Positions 1 through 9,300 of a stretch of 64,000 nucleotides of DNA are shown here, one piece after another. The notes below the pieces were generated by a model. It saw only the letters and a list, made by a program, of their open reading frames with translations, had not been told where the DNA came from and did no database searches. The position numbers and the translations under genes were made by a program. Each line of letters begins with the position of its first letter. Position 1 is the stretch's first letter. Source of the DNA: Achromobacter sp. Root83 (lineage in GTDB: Bacteria > Pseudomonadota > Gammaproteobacteria > Burkholderiales > Burkholderiaceae_B); contig NZ_LMIU01000001.1 of assembly GCF_001428845.1 (NCBI RefSeq), positions 868,984 to 932,983 on the forward strand, written 5' to 3'.

Positions 1-823
1 CGGGATGGCCGAAGAACCAGAACAGGTGCTGCCACAACAGGGCGTTGCCGCCGCGTTCGGCGATGAAGAACGGCATGTCGAACGCGCGCTCCAGTTCAAG
101 CAGCGCGGTGGCCACGATGACGGCCGGAAACGCGATGATCACCATGCCGCAGAACACCAGCATCACCCATGCGAAGACCGGCATTCTTTCCAGCGTCATG
201 CCGGGCGCGCGCGTGCGCAGGATGCCCACCGCCAGTTCGATCGCGCCGGCGATCGCCGAGATCTCGATGAACCCGATGCCCAGCAGCCACAGATCCGCAT
301 TGAGCGCCGGAGAGTACCGAGCGCTGGTGAGCGGCGGATACATGAACCAGCCGCCATCGGGCGCCAGGCCCACGAAGATGCTGCAGAAAAACACCAGGCC
401 GCCGATCGCGTAGGCCCAGTACGCATAGGCCGACAGGCGCGGAAAGGGCAGATCGCGCGCGCCCAGCATATTGGGCAGCAGCAGCACGGCCACCGCCTCG
501 ACGGCCGGGACGGCAAACAGGAACATCATCACCGTGCCGTGCATGGTGAACAACTGGTTGTAGAGCTCATGCCCGATCAGATCGCTGTCCGGCACGGCCA
601 GCTGGGCGCGCATCAGCAATGCCAGCACGCCCGCCAGCAGAAAGAACAGCAGCGCCGTGCCGATGTACAGCAATCCGATGGACGTGTTGTTGACCACCGT
701 GAGCGCCCGCCACCCCGTGGGTCGCCGCCACGCGCGCTCGAGCTGCTCCAGTTCCCCTTCGGGGCGCGGCAGCGGATTCGGAAGCGCGGGCGGCATGTCG
801 GACGCGGAGTGTTCGGCTGTCAC
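1..823 (-). CDS. ctaD: Cytochrome c oxidase subunit I (N-terminal part)
   Basis: This is the catalytic haem-copper subunit of an aa3-type terminal oxidase in the inner membrane, and it reduces O2 while pumping protons. The first 274 residues are in the window and the gene continues past its edge. The low-spin haem ligand His is visible in TMHGTVMMF (about residue 95). The visible part ends at WQHLFWFFGHP (residues 264-274), the helix VI motif that carries the first CuB ligand His. The start is GTG at 821-823; it overlaps the ctaC stop as GTGA, so the two genes are translationally coupled. Several hydrophobic helices are seen. The family assignment is firm; the C-terminal half cannot be judged. 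Confidence 0.95.
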   Translation of the reverse strand, partial: MTAEHSASDMPPALPNPLPRPEGELEQLERAWRRPTGWRALTVVNNTSIGLLYIGTALLFFLLAGVLALLMRAQLAVPDSDLIGHELYNQLFTMHGTVMMFLFAVPAVEAVAVLLLPNMLGARDLPFPRLSAYAYWAYAIGGLVFFCSIFVGLAPDGGWFMYPPLTSARYSPALNADLWLLGIGFIEISAIAGAIELAVGILRTRAPGMTLERMPVFAWVMLVFCGMVIIAFPAVIVATALLELERAFDMPFFIAERGGNALLWQHLFWFFGHP

Positions 824-1800
824 TTCAGGCTTTCCAGGTAGCGGGCCACGGCGCGCAGATCCTCGCCGGGCCATTGGTCGAAGGAAGGCATGCCATTGCC
901 CGGCTTGATGTGTTGGCTGCCGGCGATCCACCCGGCAAGCGCGCCGACGTTATTGGGCAGCACACCGGCCGCGAGCGTAGGGCGGCTTCCCAGATGGGTC
1001 AGGTCGGGCCCCAGCGTGCCGGCGGCCGGCGTTCCCCGCACGGCATGGCACTGCGCGCAGGCGCGCTGGAATATCCGTTCGCCCTGCAAGAGCTCGGGCC
1101 CGGCCGCCCGGGCCGGCTGGCGCTGCGTCTGCAGCCATGCGTCGAATCGTTCCGGCGGCAGCGCCTCGACATCGAACATCATCCGGGCGTGCTGGGCGCC
1201 GCAGTACTCGGCGCATTGCCCCCGGAACACCCCCGGCGTACGCGCCAGCACACGCAGGCGATTGACCCGCCCGGGAATCATGTCCAGCTTGCCGGCCAGA
1301 TCGGGAATCCAGAAGCTATGGATCACGTTGCCGGACTTGAGCAGGAATTCCACTGGCAGCCCCGCGGGAATGCGGATGTCGTTCGCCGTTTCGAACAAAA
1401 CGTTGCCGGCCGGATCCAGATAGCGGACGCGCCACCACCAGAGTTCCCCAGTCACCTCGATGCGCGCGGCCGGCATCGCGCCGTGGCGCGCCAGGGACGG
1501 CACCGGGCTCAGCACATAAAGCAGCAGGGCCGTCAGGGCGATTACGGGAAAGGCGATGCCGGCCGCCACGATCAGCGCGGGTTTCGCCAACAGCCGGCGG
1601 GCGCGCGGCGGCCCGTGCAGGGCCAATGCCATCACCGCCGCCACCGCTATGAAAATCACGGCCCCGCCGACGAACAGCACCCAGCCGATTTCGGCGATCC
1701 GGCCGGCTTCATCCCCGCTCGGCTGCGCAGCGGAAGCCGTGCGCGCCCATGCCGCGAGCGGTATCGCGGCGGCAAGCACGGAGGGGAGGATAGGCGCCAT
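820..1800 (-). CDS. ctaC: Cytochrome c oxidase subunit II fused to cytochrome c
   Basis: This subunit takes electrons from cytochrome c at its CuA site and passes them to subunit I. The 326-residue protein has a signal-like N-terminus (about 1-25), two membrane helices (about 37-60 and 74-97) and a periplasmic cupredoxin domain. The CuA ligands are visible: His161, and Cys196, Cys200, His204 and Met207 in the CAEYCGAQH region. A C-terminal cytochrome c domain follows, with CAQCH at 248-252 and an axial Met near 304 in GMPSF. This makes it a caa3-type subunit II. It lies directly upstream of ctaD and overlaps it by 4 bases. The cytochrome c genes on the other side are divergent, across a 152-base gap. 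Confidence 0.95.
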   Translation of the reverse strand: MAPILPSVLAAAIPLAAWARTASAAQPSGDEAGRIAEIGWVLFVGGAVIFIAVAAVMALALHGPPRARRLLAKPALIVAAGIAFPVIALTALLLYVLSPVPSLARHGAMPAARIEVTGELWWWRVRYLDPAGNVLFETANDIRIPAGLPVEFLLKSGNVIHSFWIPDLAGKLDMIPGRVNRLRVLARTPGVFRGQCAEYCGAQHARMMFDVEALPPERFDAWLQTQRQPARAAGPELLQGERIFQRACAQCHAVRGTPAAGTLGPDLTHLGSRPTLAAGVLPNNVGALAGWIAGSQHIKPGNGMPSFDQWPGEDLRAVARYLESLK

Positions 1801-1952
1801 GTACGGGTAAGCGAAGAGTCCGGCGTGCTGGCGGACCGAAAGAGCGCGGTCCGCGACGGTCCCGCGTCAGCACATCCCGTGCCCGCCGCGCCCGGCGCGC
1901 GACGCAGGCGGGAACGGAAATTGCTGGCTGCGCCCGATTCAGGAGAGAGCCC

Positions 1953-2393
1953 TTGCGCCGGATTGCGCGACCCACCTGCCTGTTGCTGGCCTGCGCCGCG
2001 CTCATCATCACGGGCGCATGCGGCGACGACCGGCCGCCGCTCGCGTCGGCGGCAGATGCTGCGGCTGCCGGTGCCGGCGAGCCCAGCAAGCAAGCCGACC
2101 CGGCGCGCGGACGGCGGCTGATCGCGGAGCGCGGCTGTATCGCCTGCCATACCGTGCCCGGCGTGGGCGGACCGGCGTCCAAGGTCGGGCCGCCTCTGGA
2201 CAACATGGCGCGGCAGGCCTACGTGGCCGGTGTGCTGCCCAATACCCCGGACAATCTGGTGCGCTGGCTGCTGGATCCCCCCGCCATCAATCCGCGCACC
2301 GCCATGCCCAACACGGGGCTGCGAACCGCCGATGCCCAGGACATCGCGGCCTTCCTGCTGTTGCGCGCCGGCACGCCGGAGAAGACGCCATGA
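1953..2393 (+). CDS. Monohaem cytochrome c, predicted lipoprotein
   Basis: This 146-residue cytochrome c is probably anchored in a membrane by lipid, because its N-terminus ends in a lipobox (ITGAC, Cys23). The haem motif CIACH is at 62-66 and a likely axial Met is near 118 in TAMPN. The start is TTG, chosen because AGGAGAG (1941-1947) sits 5 bases upstream. The stop overlaps the next cytochrome gene as ATGA. Its C-terminal half (AGVLPNTPDNLVRWL, then INPRTAMP) closely resembles the matching part of the diheme cytochrome and the haem domain of CtaC. It is likely an electron donor to the divergent oxidase; this is inferred from position. Confidence 0.88.
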   Translation: MRRIARPTCLLLACAALIITGACGDDRPPLASAADAAAAGAGEPSKQADPARGRRLIAERGCIACHTVPGVGGPASKVGPPLDNMARQAYVAGVLPNTPDNLVRWLLDPPAINPRTAMPNTGLRTADAQDIAAFLLLRAGTPEKTP

Positions 2394-3232
2394 AAAGCTG
2401 GAAGCGCGTCGCCGCCTTGACCCTCGCCGTCTCGGCCGCCGCCGCGGGCGCGCTGGGCGGGACGCTCATCTACCTGGGCTGGTATGACGTCAGCGCAACG
2501 AAGCCGCACACGATCGCCGTGCATCATCTGATGGACGTCGCACTGGCGCGCTCCGTGCAAGCGCATTCGGCCAACGTCGTGGTCCCCGATCTGGACGGCC
2601 CCGGCCGCATTCAAAACGGCTCCCGGCTGTATCGCGCCCACTGCGCGCAATGCCACGGCGGACCCGGTGTTGCGCCGCAACCTTATGCCCTGGGCCTCAA
2701 TCCCGCACCCGCCGCGCTGGTCGCCACCGCTCGCCAGCGCTCGGCGGCCGAAGTCTTCTGGATCACCCGCCAGGGAATCAAGATGACCGGCATGCCCGCC
2801 TGGCAATACCGGCTGACGGATACCGAGATCTGGGACGTGGTGGCATTCCTGCGCGTGCTGCCGACCCTGTCGCCCGCCCAATACCAGGAGGGTGACGACG
2901 GGCAGCGGCCCGCGGCGCCGGCGCCGGCGCCCGCCGAACACGCGCGCGTCGGCGACGCCCGGGCCGGGCGGGATGCGCTCCAGCAGTATCTGTGCGTGAC
3001 CTGCCACGCCATCCCCGGCGTCCCGGGCGCGTGGAACTACGTCGGACCGTCGCTGGCGGGCGTGGGCGGCCGCCCCTACATCGCCGGCGTGCTGAACAAT
3101 ACGCCGGCCAACATGCAGCAATGGCTGCGCGCGCCCGGTGCCATCAAGCCGGGCACCGCGATGCCGGACCTGGGCGTCACCGAGCAGGACGCGCGCGACA
3201 TCGCCGCCTTTCTTCGCACCCTGTCTGATTGA
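2390..3232 (+). CDS. Membrane-anchored diheme cytochrome c
   Basis: This 280-residue protein has an N-terminal membrane anchor (about 9-30) and two cytochrome c domains facing the periplasm. The haem motifs are CAQCH (85-89) and CVTCH (202-206). The candidate axial Met residues are near 135 (TGMPAW) and 258 (TAMPD). An Ala/Pro-rich linker (about 172-185) joins the two domains. The second domain is a close relative of the preceding monohaem cytochrome. The start ATG overlaps the upstream stop by 4 bases, so the two are coupled. It probably supplies electrons to the caa3 oxidase encoded divergently; no enzyme function other than electron transfer is visible. Confidence 0.88.
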   Translation: MKSWKRVAALTLAVSAAAAGALGGTLIYLGWYDVSATKPHTIAVHHLMDVALARSVQAHSANVVVPDLDGPGRIQNGSRLYRAHCAQCHGGPGVAPQPYALGLNPAPAALVATARQRSAAEVFWITRQGIKMTGMPAWQYRLTDTEIWDVVAFLRVLPTLSPAQYQEGDDGQRPAAPAPAPAEHARVGDARAGRDALQQYLCVTCHAIPGVPGAWNYVGPSLAGVGGRPYIAGVLNNTPANMQQWLRAPGAIKPGTAMPDLGVTEQDARDIAAFLRTLSD

Positions 3233-3330
3233 CAGTCGGGTGGCAAGGCTCGCGCACGCGGCCAATTCCCTAGCGTGCCCCTGGACCGGCCTGGCCGGAA
3301 CATTCAACCGTGAATCAAAGGAAGACAAGC

Positions 3331-4209
3331 ATGTACATCATCATGGGAGGCACCGGCCACGTCGGCTCGGCGACCGCGCAGGCCTTGCTCGCGCGCGGCG
3401 CCCCGGTCACCATCGTTACGCGCCGCGCGGCCCGCGCCGCGCACTGGCGCGCGCTGGGCGCCGATATCGTCGAGGCCGATGCCGAAGACGTGGCCTCGCT
3501 ACGCGCTGCCTTCAGGCGCGGCCGCCGCGCCTTCCTGCTGAACCCGCCCGCCGACCCCTCCACGGATACCGACACCGTCGAAAGACGCACCGTCGCCAAC
3601 ATATTGGCGGCGCTGCAGGACGCCGGCCTGGAAAAGGTCGTGGCCGAGTCGACCGGCGGTGCGCAACCCGGCAGCCGCATCGGCGACCTGAGCGTGTTGT
3701 GGGAGCTGGAAGAAGGGCTGCGGAAGCAAGCCTTGCCGTCGGCCATCAACCGCGCCGCCTACTACATGAGCAACTGGGACGGCCTGCTGGAAACGGCGCG
3801 CGAGTCGGGCCGCCTGCCCACGCTGTTCCCGGCGGACCTTCCCATTCCGATGGTGGCCCCGGACGACCTGGGGGTAGCGGCCGCCGCGCGTCTGATCTCG
3901 GGCGTGGAGGACGACGGCATCCGCTACGTGGAAGGGCCCCGGCGATACACGCCCAACGATGTCGCGCGGGCTTTCCAGGAAGCGCTGGGGCGGCCTGTCG
4001 AGGTGGAAGTGATTCCACGCGATCAGTGGAAATTGGCGTTCCTGAACCAGGGGTTCTCCGAAGCGGCCGCCAAATCCTATGCACGGATGACCGAGGCCGT
4101 CGTCGATAGCGGATTTGATCTCTCGGACGATCCGCTGCGGGGAACAACGGCGTTGGAGGATTATGTGCGGGATCGGGTAAGGGGCGGGCGGGACACGCTA
4201 CTCAGTTAG
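3331..4209 (+). CDS. NmrA-like NAD(P)-binding protein (atypical SDR)
   Basis: This 292-residue Rossmann-fold protein starts with GGTGHVG (6-12), the GxxGxxG nucleotide-binding motif of atypical short-chain dehydrogenases of the NmrA/TMR type. It lacks an obvious YxxxK catalytic pair, as is common in this group, where members are redox sensors or quinone/flavin-type reductases. The start is ATG at 3331 because AAAGGAAG (about 3317-3324) is well spaced before it; an in-frame GTG at 3310 has no such site. It stands alone, 98 bases after the cytochrome operon. Its substrate is unknown. Confidence 0.85.
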   Translation: MYIIMGGTGHVGSATAQALLARGAPVTIVTRRAARAAHWRALGADIVEADAEDVASLRAAFRRGRRAFLLNPPADPSTDTDTVERRTVANILAALQDAGLEKVVAESTGGAQPGSRIGDLSVLWELEEGLRKQALPSAINRAAYYMSNWDGLLETARESGRLPTLFPADLPIPMVAPDDLGVAAAARLISGVEDDGIRYVEGPRRYTPNDVARAFQEALGRPVEVEVIPRDQWKLAFLNQGFSEAAAKSYARMTEAVVDSGFDLSDDPLRGTTALEDYVRDRVRGGRDTLLS

Positions 4210-4248
4210 ACTACGGCCCAATAATCCACTCAAGCTGACGTTTTCGGT

Positions 4249-4920
4249 GTGATCCAACCCGAGCGATGGCATCGCTATATGCACTACATCAAGGCGCTGC
4301 TGCACAAGTTCTTCGCGGTTCGTTCGACACTCGGACGTATTGGTAGATGGGCCACGTACCTGATCGCATTTTTCGTCGGATTGTCGATAATTGGTCCCTT
4401 CATTGCTTCCCCCGCGTACAAATTGCTGCGTGACCAGATAGCTGCACGTCCTCTTCTTGGCTACCTGCTGGACCCGGGGGACTGGATACGTGATCAACTC
4501 GTTGGGTACGTAGGCATTGTTTTCGCTGTATGGACGTGTGCATTCGCGGCCTATTGCAAATTCAAGGACAGAGTAGACGACCTTAATATTTACGTCGGTT
4601 ATGCGTCCTCTCTTGCGAGAGGCATCGGAACGTTTCTTATCACCTTATTTGTGCTGATTGCCGGAATAGGTATATCCCCCGTGCTGGGCTTGCACAGGGA
4701 ATCCGTCCATATCCCAATCGTGTCCCTTGCGTTCGTCGGATTTGGTATGCCGGGTCTATTCTTTAGCTGCGCTAAAGTCGGTTTCAAGCGGAGCTCGCTG
4801 CTTGATAATGTTGCACCTCATGCCGTTGTTGTGTGTGGGCTGCTGACGGCGGCGACTATCATTTATGGCGCCACTGCGAATCTCGTTGGACTGGCGCGCT
4901 TCCTGCTCAAACACGGTTAG
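4249..4920 (+). CDS. Orphan multi-pass membrane protein, low GC
   Basis: I do not recognise a family. The 223-residue product has about five hydrophobic segments (roughly 32-54, 85-104, 122-150, 155-175, 188-215), and Lys/Arg/His-rich patches near the N-terminus. Its base composition differs plainly from its neighbours: in the 60 bases at 4561-4620 only 27 are G or C, while surrounding genes run near two thirds. Codons such as AAT, TTT, ATA and CTT are frequent. This suggests recent acquisition. The start is uncertain: GTG at 4249 gives the longest frame and ATG at 4279 is an alternative; neither has a clear ribosome binding site. Confidence 0.6.
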   Translation: MIQPERWHRYMHYIKALLHKFFAVRSTLGRIGRWATYLIAFFVGLSIIGPFIASPAYKLLRDQIAARPLLGYLLDPGDWIRDQLVGYVGIVFAVWTCAFAAYCKFKDRVDDLNIYVGYASSLARGIGTFLITLFVLIAGIGISPVLGLHRESVHIPIVSLAFVGFGMPGLFFSCAKVGFKRSSLLDNVAPHAVVVCGLLTAATIIYGATANLVGLARFLLKHG

Positions 4921-5021
4921 GCTTGCCGCCAGGGCGCTGACACTATCATCCCGGCGAAGCCGGAACGACGGCAAGGTCCCGGCAACGCCAACGCCAACGC
5001 CGCCGTCCCTAAGCATTCCGC

Positions 5022-6416
5022 CTATCGCTCCACCGCCGGCGTATCCCCCGCGCCCATGTCCCAATACAGCCCGGTCATCAGGCACAGCCCCTGGCGCATC
5101 AACTCGGGCGGCAGATGTTCATTGGGCGCGTGCTGCGAGCAGCCGGGGTAGGAGTGCGGCACCCAGATCGTTCTCAGGCCCAGCACGTCAGTGAAGATGT
5201 CGTTGGGCAGCGAGCCGCCCAGGTTGGGCAGCAGCGCGGTCTTTTCGCCCGAGGTGCGTTCCAGCGAATCGACGGCCCAGCGCACCCAGGCGTCGTCGGG
5301 ATCGATGCGGGTGGCGCGGAACATGTTTTCGCGGGTCATTGCGATCTTGACCATCGGAAAGCCCTGGCGGTCCAGGTGCCGGCGCAGGGCGGGGACGAGG
5401 TCCTCGGGGTCGACGCCCACCACGAAGCGCAACTGGCAGCGCGCCCAGGCGCGCGGCGGGATGGCGTTGACGGGCGTGTCCGGGTTGCCGGTCTTGTAGG
5501 CCAGCACCTCGAAGGAACACCAGCCGAACACGCGTTCGGCGGGGGACAGGCCCGGTTCGCCCCAGTCGGGTTCGATCTCGGGGCCGTCCGCGCCGCCGTC
5601 CACCTGGCAGTCGGCCAAGGCGCGCCGCACGGCGTCCGGCAGTTCGGCGGGCACCCATTCGGGGATGCGGATCTGGCCGGTGGGCGAGACGATGGTGGAG
5701 ATGGCGTGCGCCAACTGGATGCCGGGGTTGGAGATCAGGCCACCCCAGTTGCCGGAATGATGGCCGCCCGCGCGCGCTTCGATGCTCAGGTCGATGTTCA
5801 GGCTGCCGCGCGCGCCCAGGAAGATGGTCGGGCGCGCGGCGCTGAGCCGCGGGCCGTCCGAGGCGATCAGCAGGTCGGCCGCCAGCAGTTCCCGGTGCTC
5901 GGCGCACAGGTCGCGCAGCCCCATGGAGCCGGTTTCCTCGCCCATCTCGATCAGGTATTTGGCGTTGAAACCCAGCCTGCCGCGCGTTTCCAGCACCAGG
6001 CGCAGGGCTTCCATGTTGATGGTGTGCTGGCCTTTGTTGTCGGCGATGCCGCGGCCGTACCAGCGGCCCTCGGATTCTGTCAGCGCCCATGGCGACAGGC
6101 CTTCCTTCCATTCGGGTTCCAGCCCGCGGATGACGTCGCCATGCCCATAGCCCAGCACCGTGGGCAAGGCGGGATCTTCGATGCGCTCGGCATACAGGAA
6201 GGGCGCCAGCGCCTTGGGATGGGTCAGCGTGCGGCAGGTGAAGCCCAGGGCTTCGAAGGCCGGCCGGATCTCGGTCTCCAGGTAGTCCGCCAGGACGGCG
6301 GCGCGGGCGGGGTTCTGGCTTTCCGTGGGCAGCGCCAGCCGGCGCGCGAGCAGCGCGCGGAAGGCGCCGGAATCAAAGCACTGTTCCGCTTGGGCGATGG
6401 CTTGTGCGCGGGTCAT
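5022..6416 (-). CDS. M20-family metallopeptidase/amidohydrolase
   Basis: This 464-residue enzyme belongs to the M20 (ArgE/DapE/carboxypeptidase G2) group of two-zinc cytosolic hydrolases that cut amide bonds next to a free carboxylate. Visible metal-site motifs are GYGHGD (His92, Asp94), GRGIADNKG (Asp126), the catalytic EMGEETGS (Glu160/Glu161), Asp187 in the DGP motif, and a late His in YPGCSQHAPNEH. The start at 6416 overlaps the stop of the upstream ATPase gene as ATGA; a longer frame to 6518 would run further into that gene. It is the last gene of the peptide ABC operon, so it probably hydrolyses the imported compound. The substrate is unknown. Confidence 0.9.
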   Translation of the reverse strand: MTRAQAIAQAEQCFDSGAFRALLARRLALPTESQNPARAAVLADYLETEIRPAFEALGFTCRTLTHPKALAPFLYAERIEDPALPTVLGYGHGDVIRGLEPEWKEGLSPWALTESEGRWYGRGIADNKGQHTINMEALRLVLETRGRLGFNAKYLIEMGEETGSMGLRDLCAEHRELLAADLLIASDGPRLSAARPTIFLGARGSLNIDLSIEARAGGHHSGNWGGLISNPGIQLAHAISTIVSPTGQIRIPEWVPAELPDAVRRALADCQVDGGADGPEIEPDWGEPGLSPAERVFGWCSFEVLAYKTGNPDTPVNAIPPRAWARCQLRFVVGVDPEDLVPALRRHLDRQGFPMVKIAMTRENMFRATRIDPDDAWVRWAVDSLERTSGEKTALLPNLGGSLPNDIFTDVLGLRTIWVPHSYPGCSQHAPNEHLPPELMRQGLCLMTGLYWDMGAGDTPAVER

Positions 6417-7393
6417 GGCTGTCGAACTCCATTGGAAGTAGAAGGGGCGGATGGATAGAGGTGGCAGGCCACCACGGCTTGCTCGCGCAAGGCCAGCGCG
6501 GGCCGTTCGGTCTTGCATTGGGCCATGGCGTGCTGGCAGCGCGGGTGGAAGGGGCAGCCGGCGGGCGGGTGCAGGGGGTCAGGAAACGACAGTCCCAGGC
6601 CCATGTCGGGGATGCCCAGTCCGGGCTCCGGCGTCAGCACCGAGGCCAGCAGGGCCTGCGTATAGGGATGGCGCGGGTCGTGGAACAACCGGGCGGTGGG
6701 CGCCGATTCGACCACGCGGCCCAGGTACATCACCGACACGTGCGTGGCGATGTGCTCCACCACCGCCAGGTTATGGCTGATGAAGACATAGGTCAGGTTG
6801 AATTCGCGGCGCAGGTCCATCAGCAGGTTCATGATCTGCGCCTGCACCGAGACGTCCAGGGCCGAGGTGGGCTCGTCGCAGATGACGATCTCGGGGTTCA
6901 TCACCAGCGCCCGCGCGATGGCCACGCGCTGGCGCTGGCCGCCGGAGAGCTGTCCGGGCGTGTTGTGGGCCAGCCGGGGCGGCAGGCCGACGCGCTCCAG
7001 CATCTCGATGGCCTTGTGCAGCTTGGGGTTGGCGATGCCATGCACCTCCAGCGGCAGCGACACGATGGACGCGATGGAGCGGCGCGGGTTCAGCGACGAA
7101 TACGGATCCTGGAAGATGGGCTGCACGCGCCGCGCCAGCGCGCGCCGGTCCATCTGGCGGATGTCCTGCCCGTCCAGGCGGATGGCGCCCTCCGACGGCG
7201 GCGTCAGGCCCAGCAGCATGCGCGCCAGGGTGGATTTACCGCAGCCGGATTCACCGACGATGCCGAGGACTTCGCCCCGCTGCACGGACAGGTCCACCCC
7301 ATTGACCGCGTGCAGCGTCGCGCGCGGGCGGAACATGCCGGTCCGCACGGTGAACTGCCGGCTGACGGCATCGGCTTGCAACAGCGCGCTCAT
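6413..7393 (-). CDS. Oligopeptide-type ABC transporter ATPase (DppF/OppF-like)
   Basis: This 326-residue ATPase is one of the two nucleotide-binding subunits of a peptide/opine/nickel-type importer at the inner membrane. Walker A is GESGCGKST (47-55), the signature is LSGGQRQR and Walker B ends in DEPTSALD. The C-terminal Cys-rich oligopeptide-transporter extension is present (AGCPFHPRCQHA, then a further Cys). The start at 7393 is chosen because it overlaps the previous gene's stop as ATGA; an upstream in-frame start at 7474 lies inside that gene. It pairs with the preceding DppD-like ATPase. Confidence 0.93.
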   Translation of the reverse strand: MSALLQADAVSRQFTVRTGMFRPRATLHAVNGVDLSVQRGEVLGIVGESGCGKSTLARMLLGLTPPSEGAIRLDGQDIRQMDRRALARRVQPIFQDPYSSLNPRRSIASIVSLPLEVHGIANPKLHKAIEMLERVGLPPRLAHNTPGQLSGGQRQRVAIARALVMNPEIVICDEPTSALDVSVQAQIMNLLMDLRREFNLTYVFISHNLAVVEHIATHVSVMYLGRVVESAPTARLFHDPRHPYTQALLASVLTPEPGLGIPDMGLGLSFPDPLHPPAGCPFHPRCQHAMAQCKTERPALALREQAVVACHLYPSAPSTSNGVRQP

Positions 7394-8379
7394 GCCGGAA
7401 CTCCTTCGGCGCGGCGGATGCAGCGCCATTGCTGGCCGGGCGGCTGGCCGTGGATGGGAACGGTATGGCGGCATTCCGGCTGCGCGTAGGGGCAGCGGTC
7501 GATGAAGGCGCAGCCGCGCAGGTCGCCCACCAGCGACGGGACCACGCCGGGGATGGTGCCCAGATGTTCACCGGGCGCGGTGCGGCCCGGCACGGGGATA
7601 CAGCCCAGCAGTCCCTGCGTGTACGGGTGGCGCGGCGTGGCGAAGATGTCGGCCACGGGGCCTTCTTCGACGATCTGCCCGGCATACATCACCGCCACCT
7701 GGCGGGCGATGCGAGCCACCACGCCCAGGTCGTGGGTGATCAGCACCATGGCGATGCCCAGCTCGGCCTGCAGGTCGGCCAGCAGCCGCAGGATCTGCGC
7801 CTGGATCGTGACGTCCAGCGCGGTGCTGGGCTCGTCGGCGATCAGCAGTTCGGGCCCGCACATCAGCGCCATTGCGATCATCACGCGCTGGCGCAGGCCG
7901 CCCGACAACTGATGGGGATACTGTGTCAGCCGCTGGCCCGCCGAGGCGATGCCGACCTTCTCCAGCAGTTCCACCGCGCGGTCGCGGGCTTGCTGGCGGC
8001 TGGCGTGGCGATGGTGGATGTAGTGTTCCGTCAATTGCTCGCCGATGGCGTAGGCCGGGTTCAACGCTGTCATCGGCTCCTGGAAGATCATCGCCATCTT
8101 GCTGCCGCGCAGCGCGTTGATGCGCCGTCCGCGGGCCTTGGACAGGTCTTCGCCCAACACCGCCAGCCGGCGCGTGCTGCGCTGGGCCGCCTTGGGCAGC
8201 AGGCCCATGATGGCCAGCGAGGTCATGGATTTGCCGCAGCCCGATTCTCCGACCAGGCACAGCGTTTCGCCGCGCCTGACCTGGAAGGACACGTCGCGCA
8301 CGGCGTGCAGGGGGCCCCGCGGCGTGGCGATGTCGACTGTCAGTCCCTGTACGTCCAGGACGATATCCGTGCCGTTCAT
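7390..8379 (-). CDS. Oligopeptide-type ABC transporter ATPase (DppD/OppD-like)
   Basis: This 329-residue protein is the partner ATPase of the peptide-type importer. Walker A is GESGCGKSM, the signature is LSGGLRQRV and Walker B is [13 protein letters not shown] Cys-containing C-terminal extension is typical of the Opp/Dpp family ([15 protein letters not shown]). GAGAGGG-like sequence precedes the ATG with suitable spacing. It lies 2 bases after the DppC-like permease gene and overlaps the next ATPase gene by 4 bases, so one polycistronic message is likely. The substrate cannot be read from the ATPase. Confidence 0.93.
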   Translation of the reverse strand: MNGTDIVLDVQGLTVDIATPRGPLHAVRDVSFQVRRGETLCLVGESGCGKSMTSLAIMGLLPKAAQRSTRRLAVLGEDLSKARGRRINALRGSKMAMIFQEPMTALNPAYAIGEQLTEHYIHHRHASRQQARDRAVELLEKVGIASAGQRLTQYPHQLSGGLRQRVMIAMALMCGPELLIADEPSTALDVTIQAQILRLLADLQAELGIAMVLITHDLGVVARIARQVAVMYAGQIVEEGPVADIFATPRHPYTQGLLGCIPVPGRTAPGEHLGTIPGVVPSLVGDLRGCAFIDRCPYAQPECRHTVPIHGQPPGQQWRCIRRAEGVPA

Positions 8380-8381
8380 GC

Positions 8382-9299
8382 TCAGGCCCTCTCTTCAGGC
8401 GTCAGGAGTTGATGCAGTCCGTCGCCGGCCAGGTTGATCGCGAAGATCAGCAGCGCCAGCGCCGATCCGGGAATGGCGATCAGCCAGAACGAGAAGAACA
8501 TGTAGGCCTTGGCCTCCGAGATCATCAGGCCCCAGGACGGCAGCGGCGGCTGCACGCCCAGGCCCAGGAACGACAGCGAGGCCTCCAGCAGGATGGCGCT
8601 GGCGGCTTCCAGGGTGGCGATGACGATGAGCTGCGGCACCACGTTGGGCAGGACCTCGCCCCACACGATGCGCCAGGTGGAGGCGCCCGCGGCCTGCGCC
8701 GCGGCCACGTATTCCAGCGAGCGCACCTGCTGGGTGGCGCTGCGCATCACGACGGCGTAGCGGTCCCATTTGAGCAGGCCCAGCACCAGGATCACGACCC
8801 ACAGCGATCCGCCCACGATGGCCACGGTGGCCAGCGCCACCAGGATGACGGGCATGGACAGCCGGGTGGTGATCAGGAACGACACGGCCATGTCGACCTT
8901 GCCGCCGAAGTAGCCGGCGGCCATGCCCATGGCGGTGCCGATCAGGCCGGAGATGAGCGCCACGCTGACGCCGATCAGCAGCGAGATCCGCGCGCCGTAG
9001 AACAGCCGCGACAGGTAATCGCGCCCAAGCTGGTCGGTACCCAGCGGGTGCAGCCAGGTGCCTTTCTCGTACCAGACCGGCGGAGCGGTGCGGTAGGCCA
9101 GGTCCTGGAAGTAGGGGTCGTGCGGCGAGATCCACGGAGCCAGCAGCGCGATCAGCACGATGACCAGCAGGATGCCGCCACCGACCAGCAGCGCTTTGTT
9201 GCTGCGCAGGCGGCGCCAGCGCAGCGCGGACGCGGACAGTTCCAGCGGCGCCGGGGCGGGTGCGCCGGGTACGGATGGGGTGAGAATAGGCGTGGTCAT
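8382..9299 (-). CDS. ABC transporter permease (DppC-like)
   Basis: This 305-residue inner-membrane permease has the N-terminal extension and the first helix (about 36-57) typical of DppC/OppC, then the HPLGTDQLGRD motif around residue 80 that marks this subfamily. The core BPD_transp_1 domain holds the EAA loop that docks onto the ATPases (EYVAAAQAAGAS region, about 195-215). It follows the DppB-like gene by a single base and precedes the ATPases by 2 bases. It would form a heterodimeric channel with the DppB-like protein. Confidence 0.93.
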   Translation of the reverse strand: MTTPILTPSVPGAPAPAPLELSASALRWRRLRSNKALLVGGGILLVIVLIALLAPWISPHDPYFQDLAYRTAPPVWYEKGTWLHPLGTDQLGRDYLSRLFYGARISLLIGVSVALISGLIGTAMGMAAGYFGGKVDMAVSFLITTRLSMPVILVALATVAIVGGSLWVVILVLGLLKWDRYAVVMRSATQQVRSLEYVAAAQAAGASTWRIVWGEVLPNVVPQLIVIATLEAASAILLEASLSFLGLGVQPPLPSWGLMISEAKAYMFFSFWLIAIPGSALALLIFAINLAGDGLHQLLTPEERA

Positions 9300-9300
9300 G

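Noticed and set aside
5..841. Plus-strand open frame at the window start
   Set aside because: It is antisense to ctaD, whose haem and CuB ligands are visible.
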